Source of the DNA: Trametopsis cervina
Lineage: Eukaryota; Basidiomycota; Agaricomycetes; Polyporales; Irpicaceae
Direction: 5' to 3'
DNA length: 64,000 nt
NCBI GenBank assembly: GCA_022385755.1
Contig: MU278353.1
Span: 1,260,553-1,324,552, forward strand
Shown here: in pieces, positions 55,370-64,000 of the stretch
Position numbering within the stretch: the first letter of the stretch is position 1
Layout: each line of letters opens with the position of its first letter
The notes under the pieces: model-generated
Database searches by the model: none
What the model saw: only the letters and a program-made list of their open reading frames with translations
Told to the model about the DNA's origin: nothing
Program-made: the position numbers and the translations under genes

Positions 55370-57150
55370 AGCCCTATGGTCCTCTATTGCTGTAGTTTAC
55401 CATAGACAGGCCGTAGGTCGCTTGCGGGCATAATTGTGTCAAACATCAGAGCAATACTTCCACAGATGCTTGCAGTAGAACGAACACCAAGATATGGGAG
55501 GCAGCAGCCGTACCGCGGAGACTTGAAGGCACAGTGATTGGCGCGATAGAGTGCGTCGAGCATCCAACTTCGGACATGAATGGGAGATGCGAGGTTAGTA
55601 GAGATTACATCACGTTCGGGATCAGACGAAGGGAGGCTGAGGGAGAGTTGAGATCGACAGTGTGTGGTCCGTGGTGAAGGGGTGAGTGTAGCTGCAGCGC
55701 GACGACTGTGTAGAACAGCCCGAGGACTCCGAGGCCAGCACGTGATAATCGCTGCACCATTGAGCACAACGTTCCTCACATGCCTCCCTGCACTGGATCT
55801 CGTGCAACTCGCAGCAAGACAGATACGACAATGTCCTATTCCATTCCGCTGGATATACGGACACCATCATGACGCATCAAGTGGGGAAGATATTTGCGAG
55901 TTATAACCGCAGGGGTTGATGGAGACTGGTGCGTTCCCATTCTCTTCTCATGTCTATTCCACTTACGCCCTGTCGCATTCACAGATCGCCACCGTTTTGA
56001 ACGCTATCAAGGTAGCGCACATTGGTGACGCGACGTTCGCCTCGTCCTCATCGCCAGCAAGGCGCATTTCTGGTCGCGGTCCCCCCGAACAGCACGTCTG
56101 ACGCGGTCTCCTCGTCCAGCTCAACAAGGAGGGCGGCATTGGAGCGACAATTGTGGCCTGCTACCACAACCTGAAATACGCGAGGTCGACTTCCCCTCAG
56201 CTCCTTCAAAGCATCCCGGTTAGGAGAAGCACCTCTGCAGTCCTCAACATCTCCCTCGCCCCCGCCCCCGGCAACACCTCTCCTCTTCCTCCGCCTCATC
56301 GCTCGTGCTAGTCTGCGTCAACTTCGATCTGTGTAAGGCCGCGCTTCCCCGGATAAACTACGAGCGCACCAACATCACATTTCCGCCATTGCACACATCC
56401 TGCCCGCGCGTGAGCTCTTGTAGGTCGACAGGCCTGGATAGGCACGACGGATGAGACATGCAGTACGTACCAGCCGTACGCACGTTAGCCAGACGTTTGT
56501 GTTCTCACACGCAGATATCAGGATCCGTGCATTCGCGAAGGTACATGGTAACAACAGTACAGTTCGTGCTAACAGATCGTTCAGGTGCACTATAGGCCGA
56601 CCGATGACTTAGTCCGCCGTCAGAGGTTGGGACAATTTAGAAGGGTAGCGAAGGCTCTGAATGACAGAACGCACGGAGGCTGCGACACCCCCCAGGACGA
56701 GCCTTTGACCCCGCCATCAAGGCATGGCTGCAGAATTTCCTCCCATTCGTAGTGCCCGCTCATGTGGCCCAAGCTGTGTGTACCGGTCCGCCACCTGCAG
56801 CAACGTGCAACTACCTGCTTGTCGTCAGAAACCCTCACACCGACTTGGCCCAGGGATGACGACACCTTTTACCCATTAAAACCACCAGCACACGCGTACC
56901 ACGAAATGGCTAAGCAGCCGTTGCGTCTCCTGGCCGAGGTACGCAGCATTGACGGCTACTTCGACCTCTTCCCGCATACTAGAGCCGACATGATTCGTCT
57001 TCCTACCGTCGTGGACCCTCGCCTTTCTCGCGGCGCAGATCCGGCTCTACGGCAATGATGCGCGACGTGCGTCCGTAAATCGCATATCCTGTGTGGACTT
57101 ATCGATATGGACGTCGACTCGCCGCTCGTCGAGTGTCCCGGGGGAGTCTC
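55370..57150. repeat. Unit IV beta block
   Basis: Fourth beta copy. The anchor CCCGAGGACTCCGAGGCC is at about 55,719. The intron-like gap runs from GGTGCGT at 55,930 to TTCACAG at 55,983. The following stretch (56,060-56,220) again ends CAGCTCCTTCAAAGCATCCCGGTTAG, close to unit III. No DUF6535 gene follows. The sequence runs directly into gamma at about 57,150. Confidence 0.5.
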
Positions 57151-58400
57151 TCCGTGAACACGATCAAGTGAGCGATTTGCTCGAAGCTCCTGGAGCAGGG
57201 CGCGGTGGGTAACTCTCTTCTCTGGGTCAGGTTCTGCCTTTCCAGCCGTGAAACGAGGCCGCACAAACATGCCGTAGGTGATTCTGCCACACGCGATCGT
57301 GCTCGTGCGTTTAAATAAACTCTGGCCGTTGGCTGCCTGCCGCCAGCGACCTGAGTTTGCAGCGCGATACGTTCACAGCTGTTTAACTCACGAAATGAAT
57401 CCGTACGTCGGCTGCAATCGGGCCAGCTGTATTCTTTAGTGAGCCGCACCCACCCGACACGCGAACCACTCCCTGTTTATCTATCTACAATACCAGTGAC
57501 AGTTCTGGTCTCAACACCGGGTTTCAGTCTCTTTCCCATCCGTTGATGAGCCGCGCAGTCATCGGAATTAGGCTTGCGCAGGGACTTCACCCGCGTATGT
57601 ACTCTCGCAAGACCCCTGAGTCGCTCCCTCCGCCCTCACCACAGCTATCAAGCGTGAACACTACTCCGCGCAAGATTGAACCCGCGCCGTTGCTCGCGCG
57701 CACACCTCATAATGCCGCATACTAGCTTGTGTAGATGGCTCTGGTCGCAGAGGGGCACGGCATGGGCGTGCGCGGTACGCAGTCAGCGGTGTGTACGCCT
57801 ACCTCGTGCGCGTCGACCTTCCGAATGGCTTCGTGATGTTCTGCCCCGCGTAGAAGGCACGTTCGGTGCGTCTTTCCCTTCTTACTCGTATGGTCAACCT
57901 GTACGCTTCGGTTTTCCATCTATGCGCCAGCGCACACCCCTTACGCTATTTGATTTGTTGTTGCAGATTTTCGCCATGGATGGCCGCCGCCTTACCCCAA
58001 TCAATGATCATGCGACGTGCTCAGCCACTCGGAAAGAGTGGCATGTGTTGGACAGGCTACGTAGAAGAATCTATAATTCTTACAGTGGCGGGGTTTTGCG
58101 TGCGTTGTTTTGCCTAGGTCACGAAAGCTACGGCACCGCAATAGGTCGTCTCCTCAGCCCTCTTCAATCAACGTTCACTGTGCGTGCTGACAGCTGTGCA
58201 AACAATCTTCGTGCCACATCGCTTTACGACCATACGACATCTCGCGCTATTGCTCACTGAGCACCGCTGTCGGGAGGCTGTCTGGACAGTAGTCACGCAC
58301 GCCATGCATGCATCTGACGTTTGTTATCCTCGAGCATACACGCGCAGGCGGCGTTCAGCGCGAAGGGGCTGCACCACCTTGCAGCGCTGTTAAGCGAAGG
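57151..58400. repeat. Unit IV gamma block
   Basis: Colinear with 9,060-10,190. The intron-like segment GTGCGTCTTTCC to TTGTTGCAG is kept at 57,867-57,967, and the peptide-like DRLRRRIYNSYS at about 58,050 matches DKLRKRIHDSYN of unit I. Its 194-codon open frame (57,676-58,260) reads through the intron-like segment in a frame different from the flanking similarity, so it is not called. Confidence 0.5.
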
Positions 58401-61112
58401 CCGTAGCGTAGTCAATGTACTTATACCACGAGAAATGTATAGCCCCTCAGTTATGGGAGATGTCTCAAAGTGCCATGAATTTTCAACGTGTATGTACATG
58501 CAACTCAACGTCGACTACGCGTCAGTCAGTATGTATTTACGCTCGCGCGGGCCTGACATATCACCGTATGAAATATTCCTGCACTCCCTCCATCTACCGT
58601 CGGTTCATCTCCCTAGTCACCGTATTTAAGCTCGAGAACACTGCCTTCGATACGTTTCGACTTCTGAGGGCAAGTCCATCTAACGACTTTCAGCCACAGA
58701 GCACCGCAGCCTCCCAATACCCCTTGTCCATGTCTTCAAAGGCTGCCTTGTCCTATACATCATCGCCCATATCCGCCTACCCCAAGGGTATCAAATGCGT
58801 CGCATTGACCTCGCATTTTATGGCTCCGGAAGAGGAGCCCAATACGATAGACTGTGGGTCTTGAGATCCTGGATATGTCCCGCGAGCAGCACATATCATG
58901 CTCGCGTTTGCGCGTGGCTGCACGGGCGATCTGAAGGTGATTAGTCGTTCGGCGCACTGTAGAAGAAACCGAGGATTAGCGGTATTATTACGCCGATACG
59001 TGAGAGTATAGTTTTCTCATCACTCAGGAGATTAGCTAAATATCCAGACAAACATTGCTGACGACACGGAGGGCACGGTGGCTATAGCGGCGCACTGCTG
59101 TCGGCAGATGTCCACCCGTTTTCGGTGGGCGAATCCATTAAAGCCCGCACCAAGTGGGGTGGCAAAGTCTTCGATGGACTCGAAACAACGGATCTCGGCG
59201 GGAAGGACGAAGAAGGCGAACACCATGGGGTGGCAAGTCTGTAGCCATGGAGAGGTTTACGGCTCTTCCAGCGGTTAGAGCATTTTGTTGCACCCTAATA
59301 TCGTCAACACAGTACATAGATACGTATTTAATCAAGACTCACCGTTGTTACATGCACTAACTCATGTCAGTGCGTGAGCCGTGCATCCACTGCTCGCTTG
59401 ATGAGCAAGCCACTATGGTATGCACGGCTGAACTCATTCGAGTTCGTGGCGAGTCTTCTTGCTTCATCAATGTCGTTAGTAAATGTGACCTTCTGTACGC
59501 GCATTACCAAGCAGCACGCGCGCCGCGGCATCCTCTCCCAGTTCACTGACATGGAGCTCATCACCGCGACGCGTGATATCCACACCTCGCTGCCTTATTC
59601 CCTATGTCTTCGTTATCGATTCCTTCCTCATGTCTTTATCGCCGATTCCTTCCTCTCCAGCCCCCAACGAACTCGTTTCCCGCGTGCTCTCATGACTCCT
59701 CTCTCGTTCCGTCGTCTTGATTTTGTTTGATAAAGTGATCACAGACGTCAACGTGAGTCTGTTCCAGGCTGAGCTCGCCGAATTGATCAGTCACAATACC
59801 AAGAGCAACAGGGACGTGCTGCTTGCCCACACAGCCGCGCAGGCCGCACAGCAGCTCCGAGTGGGCGGCGTTGGATACGATTGGCGTGTATGTCACCAAG
59901 CCGCACGACTTCGGTGTATCCGCGACGGGTAGGCCATGACGGAGTTGCTGTGGTTGCGTTTGCCTTTCGCACTTCGATTCGGAGGGAAGATGTGGGTAGC
60001 TGAAGTTGACGTGTCGTCTGCTAGGCAATAGGCGGCGATACACAGAAGTAGACGTTAGGTGTCCTATCGTTCGTCACGTTGTAGGTGAGTGGATCATGAA
60101 GTGACGTTTGCGCGGGCAGGAATGTTATGGGGGTGCTAGTGCGGAGGGAAGAGTCGCAGGAGGGGAAGCGGGAGGAGAGTCCTCGTAGCAGCGTGGTGAT
60201 GTACCTATTGGCTGTCACACACGCTACATCGTGCGAATCCTGTTCGGAAGCGTTGGAAGGGGTGCCTGCGGTGCGATATGGGCGAACAGTCCTCCACGCC
60301 ATCAAACTTGAAAGAACCACCCCAGGCTGCCGGCGTGTTCTTCGATGCGGTCCTTGCGCCTCTTCGTCCTGCAGCGACGCCCGTCCCTCGAGTGCAAGTG
60401 CGAGCAGATCATATCTCCTCTGCATGGGGAAAGCTCGCCGTCATAAGGTCGACTACGCGCGTGTGTGTGTTGCAGCAACAAATGATGGGGCGTAGACGGT
60501 GTAGATGTCACTTGGAGAGCAGCGAAGCACGGCCGGTTGGAAGGTCGCACATGGTATGACAACGAGGGGCCTGAGGCATCCAGAGTAACCCATCGCGAGA
60601 ACTTGCTAAGTAGGAATGGATGTGTGATCGAGAGTGTGGTGCGTAGGGTCCAGCGCAGAGCGAGAACGGGCGCACGATTGTATACTAGCTACCACATACC
60701 GGAACCAAGAACAGTTTAGATGGGTATCATGGTCACTGTGACTATTGTCGACTTGAGACTTGGCGTAGTTCTCTTGCTGGCGTAAGTTGGGTCGAACGTT
60801 GGCGTGCCATCTTGTAGAGTAAGTGTTCGAATACAAGCTTGGTGTGCGACGGACGCTACGGTATTGAAGGTCAGCTCGCGTGCGCAATGGTATGTACTAG
60901 AAGACGTCACCTATCGTTTACGATGCTCATCGAGAGGCACGAACGGTTCTATACGCATTGCGGTAATAGGGCGCGTCAAGCATCTGACTTCGGGAGTGGG
61001 AGGAAGCGGAAGTATTGAGTTAGCGAAGATAGCACGAGGTTCAGTCGCAAACAAAGGGGAGCTGAGGACGAGTAGGGGCCGTCACTGTGTGTTCACCGTG
61101 AAGCAGAATCTA
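58401..61112. repeat. Unit IV alpha block and start of a further beta block, cut by a retrotransposon
   Basis: Closest to unit I: 58,600-58,720 against 50-170, 59,364-59,730 against 897-1,250, 60,120-60,560 against 1,660-2,100, and 60,640-61,107 against 2,150-2,680. One base inserted near 59,485 (GTAAATGTGACC for GTAAAGTGACC) breaks the conserved exon-like frame that is open in units I and II. Similarity stops at about 61,107-61,112, inside what should become the beta block, where the YR element begins. Confidence 0.55.
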
Positions 61113-61520
61113 CGCCTTGGCACTCTCGCACCGCGTTCTGCACGGGTGGTCGGGCACCTTCGTGCCGAGGGGCGCTAAGCTGAATTAGGGCTTGATGAGC
61201 AGTAATGAAGTATACATTGTCCGGAGAATAGCGAGGTAACAACAAAGCAAGGAGCGGGTTATACGATCAAATATCCAGACAACCGGAAACCGACTACGAA
61301 CAACTGGGCGAAGGCCCGCACACCCGAAGGGGTGGCGCCTCCCGACGAGCCAGGGGGAAGTTGAAGGGATCTGCGCGAGCTGCTCGCGAGACACCTATCC
61401 AAATGGGGTTCAGGTGAGCGGCGATACCCTAAACGGTAGGAAGCTTGCTGACGCGTCGGCGACCGCTGAACCCCCCGAACCGGGTAGGCAGCAAGGATGA
61501 CGAAGGAATGACACTCACCC

Positions 61521-63149
61521 TCAATCACGCGCGCGCGACGCGATCATATTGACAAATTGGACGTGTATCTCCGGACGCGCCTGCAGGAATGGTGCAAGGA
61601 TTTGGGCGTGTTTGCGCAGGTAGCGTTGGAACGCGTTGCTGTGCCACCGACCATGGGTTTTTACGACCTCGAAGGGGACGCCCCGCAGGAGATACTCCAG
61701 GGTCCCTCCCACGCGAAAGGCGTGACCCGTTAGGTTGGGGATGTTGGCTGTTTGCGCCGCCGCTGCGAGTCGCTTGAGCAACGCGTGTTTCGTCAGGGAG
61801 ACTCGTGTGAGCTTGGCGCCGATCGATTTCTGGTAGGAGAATATATGCTCCTCCGGGTTGGGTTGATTGATGCGCAGGTGAAGGTTCATCGCGGCAACGG
61901 GGTCCGACGGGCCAACCTGTTGAGCCCATCGCAGAGTCTCGCCGTCTACGGCGACCTTGGTTCGAGGGACGAATAAAGTGAAAACTACGCGTCCGTCACG
62001 ATCGCGCTCCTGACGAAGTCCAGACACCTGTGGGTGTCGGTGTGGATCGAAGTCGCCCTGCTTGGAAGTGGTGAGTTCGCCGGCACGCCCTAGACTGTAG
62101 AATAAAACGGCGGCGGCTGCCTTTACCGCGACGTCAAGTGGCGCGGTGTCGTCTAGGACGGTGAACATCTGTTCAAGAGAATGGACCGAATAAGGCTGCT
62201 TCTTGGATTGCTTAGAAGATGCTGGCGCGCTGGCCGTGGCCACGTGTAAGAGTGCGTTGAACTGGTCTTGATCGAAATTCCATGGGAACCGGTGAATGAT
62301 GTGCCATGCGCGTAGGCCGGCGTAATAATTGTTAGCTGCGCTGCCTGAATATGCTCCAACTAAATGAGCGAGGAAGGTGGAGATTAAGTCTTGGCTGGCG
62401 GGCAGCCGCCGTCGGTCGGGTACTTGCCTCGCGTCACAGACGTCCATGAACAGCTTGATGCCGGCGCCGTACGTCGCTTTGGTGGAATCGGACCAGGCGT
62501 TGCCTAGAGCGGCGGAGATGCGAGCGGCGTCGCCTTCCGTGAGAGGGTCGTCAATGGGCGCGGAAGACGCTGGACGCCATTGGAGGAGACGTTCTCGAGC
62601 GGCGCATGCTGGCCGCAGGATCTTGAATTCGTCTGCGACGAGGTCATCTGGGACGAGTGGCGTGGGATCGAGTCGTTGCGCGTCTGCTCGTGCGGCGGCG
62701 AGGACGTTATTCCTGGCCGAGGAGGATGAGGTTGTTGTCGTGGGTGTCGGCCTCGATTCGTCGCTGACGCACAGCGGTCGCTGCAGGAGGGGCAGGCTTG
62801 AGTCGACTCGCGTGTCCTGCTCCCGTTCCGGCCGGAGAGTTCTCGACATCGACCAAGAAGGGAACCAATTCGTCTGGGAGTTGGATGGGGGGCAGGAGGA
62901 GTGACTGGGGGGGATAGATGCCTCTGGATGGCTTATCAGCGGGGTTAGATGCGCTGCGGACGTAGTGGAGGTAGATGTGGGTGCGCGCGTCGGCGAGTAG
63001 ATGGTGAACCCGTCAAAATACGCGGTTGACCTCCCTGTTGCGGCTACGACCATTCCGCCACCCTTCGACGACGCCCTGATTGTCACCGAATAGTCGGAGA
63101 TGGGGATGTGAGTGTTCAGAATGCAGGACGGCGCGGACAAGCAGCTCAA
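61521..63149 (-). CDS. Tyrosine recombinase of the YR retrotransposon (open frame 542 codons)
   Basis: Integrates element cDNA by site-specific recombination. Numbering from the frame start: a SAM-like core-binding domain at about 205-310 (NAWSDSTKATYGAGIKLFMD, NNYYAGLRAWHIIH) and the catalytic domain at about 320-525. Catalytic residues seen are R355 in SLGRAGELTT, H476-x-x-R479 in GHAFRVGGTLEYLLRG, H499 or W502 in THGRWHSNAF, and the nucleophile Y510 in FQRYLRKH. All are present. The first 140 or so residues overlap the RNase H sequence in another frame and are low-complexity, so the true start is probably near 62,800-62,700 or depends on splicing or frameshifting. The frame ends at the TGA at 61,521-61,523. 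Confidence 0.88.
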   Translation of the reverse strand: MSCLSAPSCILNTHIPISDYSVTIRASSKGGGMVVAATGRSTAYFDGFTIYSPTRAPTSTSTTSAAHLTPLISHPEASIPPSHSSCPPSNSQTNWFPSWSMSRTLRPEREQDTRVDSSLPLLQRPLCVSDESRPTPTTTTSSSSARNNVLAAARADAQRLDPTPLVPDDLVADEFKILRPACAARERLLQWRPASSAPIDDPLTEGDAARISAALGNAWSDSTKATYGAGIKLFMDVCDARQVPDRRRLPASQDLISTFLAHLVGAYSGSAANNYYAGLRAWHIIHRFPWNFDQDQFNALLHVATASAPASSKQSKKQPYSVHSLEQMFTVLDDTAPLDVAVKAAAAVLFYSLGRAGELTTSKQGDFDPHRHPQVSGLRQERDRDGRVVFTLFVPRTKVAVDGETLRWAQQVGPSDPVAAMNLHLRINQPNPEEHIFSYQKSIGAKLTRVSLTKHALLKRLAAAAQTANIPNLTGHAFRVGGTLEYLLRGVPFEVVKTHGRWHSNAFQRYLRKHAQILAPFLQARPEIHVQFVNMIASRARD

Positions 63150-64000
63150 AACCTACGGCTTCTGCCCATCCGATGTCCCGCTGGGTTCGTTGATCCCCCT
63201 TCCAACCATCTTGGAGGATCCATGCCCGCCAATACCGCCCGACAGTGATGCCAATTCCCACGCCCGAGCTTGCATCGGAGTAAGCGTCGATGGACAAAGT
63301 TTGAATGGGTCCGGGAATGGGACGAGATAAAGGGCTGGAGAGTACGCGCGTCCACCAGGCTAACTCTTCGGGTGTGTCTCGGGGCGCGTGTCGGGGTTTG
63401 AAAGGATTGTCCCCAAAGACGCCGAGCATGCGTTCTAAGGACGTGACGTAAGCTCGGCCCTCCGGGACGACGGCGGCGGCGTGCAACAGCTTGCCCAACA
63501 GCTGCTGTACGTCCTGCAAGGTATGAGTCTGATGTCGATTCCAGGTGGTGATGGCGACGAGGTATTTGGACCGTTTTTCCGCGGGCAGCGCGACAGTGCG
63601 GTGTGCGAGGTTCCATAGCAGCCCGGTGAACACAACTTCTGTGGCAAAGTCGATGTCTTTGGCTCGCTCCCAAGGAATGCCAAGCGAGGAGGAGACGAGG
63701 TCGATGTGATGAAAGGAGTATGGGAAGGGTTCGGATGTAGATAAAACCTGTAATCCGGAGGACATGTCTTCCGCGAACTCTTCCACTCGTCCGTCGGGCA
63801 AGACGGTGCCGCCGTACCACAGTCTGCCCCCGGTGTGGTGCTGTCCCCCATCTCTGACAATGGAAGCGGCCCAGTGAGCGCGTCGCTCGTTGTAAGCAGG
63901 GATATGCGTGGAAGGTACCCTAATGAATAAATGGTCATCCACCCATTTGAGAATAGGGCCGATGCCATGCGCGCGCATGATGTCGCAGGCTGCGTCCGCA
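62860..64000 (-). pseudogene. Reverse transcriptase/RNase H of the YR retrotransposon, partial, one internal stop
   Basis: Open to the right window edge. Just inside the edge is the reverse-transcriptase active site in ILKWVDDHLFIRV (W-V-D-D in place of Y-x-D-D). Downstream comes RNase H with Asp in SIDAYSDASSGVGIGI, Glu in WAEAVGFELL and Asp in LRLFGDNQGVVEGW. The frame stops at a TGA at 63,013-63,015, just after NREVNRVF. Read on past that codon, the same frame gives the usual RNase H end, including YVRSASNPADKPSRGI (about 62,970-62,920). The TGA is therefore one nonsense change, most simply CGA to TGA, in an otherwise normal domain. If not suppressed, it leaves this copy without the RNase H C-terminus. 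Confidence 0.85.

Larger units (their letters stand above)
61113..64000 (-). mobile_element. Tyrosine-recombinase retrotransposon (DIRS order), partial at window edge
   Basis: On the minus strand the order is reverse transcriptase, RNase H, then tyrosine recombinase, which defines DIRS-like YR retrotransposons. No integrase is present and no methyltransferase domain was seen. The left end is placed at about 61,113, where the tandem-unit similarity stops. 61,190-61,520 is a GC-rich non-coding end that probably holds terminal and internal complementary repeats, which I could not define. The 5' half lies outside the window. Confidence 0.85.

Noticed and set aside
57676..58260. 194-codon plus-strand open frame in the unit IV gamma block
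   Set aside because: It reads across the conserved intron-like segment, and the matching frame in unit I is interrupted differently.
1..64000. tRNA or rRNA genes
   Set aside because: I looked for cloverleaf-like arms and rRNA core words and saw none I could support by eye. A tRNAscan-SE run would settle it.

Overview
The window looks like nuclear DNA of a basidiomycete fungus (Agaricomycetes, mushroom or bracket-fungus type). The genes are split by many 46-70 nt GT-AG introns. The protein families present are typical of that group: DUF6535 membrane proteins, a DUF6532 protein, a Plavaka-type transposase, a KDZ transposase with a CxC2 cysteine cluster, a TET/JBP-like dioxygenase and a DIRS-order tyrosine-recombinase retrotransposon. 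I assembled spliced models by hand. For every model called intact, the summed exon length is a multiple of three and the reading phase is kept across each intron.

Layout. The frame of the window is an array of about 10 kb tandem units, each reading alpha block, beta block, a minus-strand DUF6535 gene, then a gamma block. Unit I is 1-10,190 (gene 5,026-8,305). Unit II is 10,191-18,455 (gene 15,142-18,414) and resumes at about 43,120-45,900. Unit III is 45,900-54,330 (gene 50,494-53,756). Unit IV is 55,370-61,110 and has no DUF6535 gene, its beta block running straight into gamma. The three DUF6535 genes are intact paralogues of 1,052-1,055 aa. The alpha, beta and gamma blocks hold recognisable but frameshifted exon-like stretches of a gene or genes I cannot identify.

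Unit II is split by about 24.7 kb of other DNA (18,456-43,120). From left to right this carries an intact Plavaka transposase gene (1,010 aa), a complete giant KDZ element bounded by an 18-bp terminal inverted repeat (22,195-40,440), and an intact DUF6532 gene (517 aa). A second element, a YR (DIRS-order) retrotransposon, cuts the array at about 61,113 and runs off the right edge.

The KDZ element (18.2 kb) is the most interesting object. Between two subterminal arrays rich in the palindrome CGGCCG it holds seven gene models. Two leftward genes (A, 816 aa, with a six-cysteine cluster; C, 827 aa) bracket a rightward acidic gene (B, 464 aa, with six LPxF motifs). A tentative 100-aa leftward model (E) follows. 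Then comes a rightward run: a TET/JBP-like 2-oxoglutarate/Fe(II) dioxygenase (400 aa), the KDZ transposase (1,093 aa, CxC2 cluster plus D-D-E) and a 182-aa protein ending in a SUMO-interaction-like motif (D). All but E pass the frame test, so this may be a recently active element carrying its own DNA-base-modifying enzyme and a set of undescribed accessory proteins.
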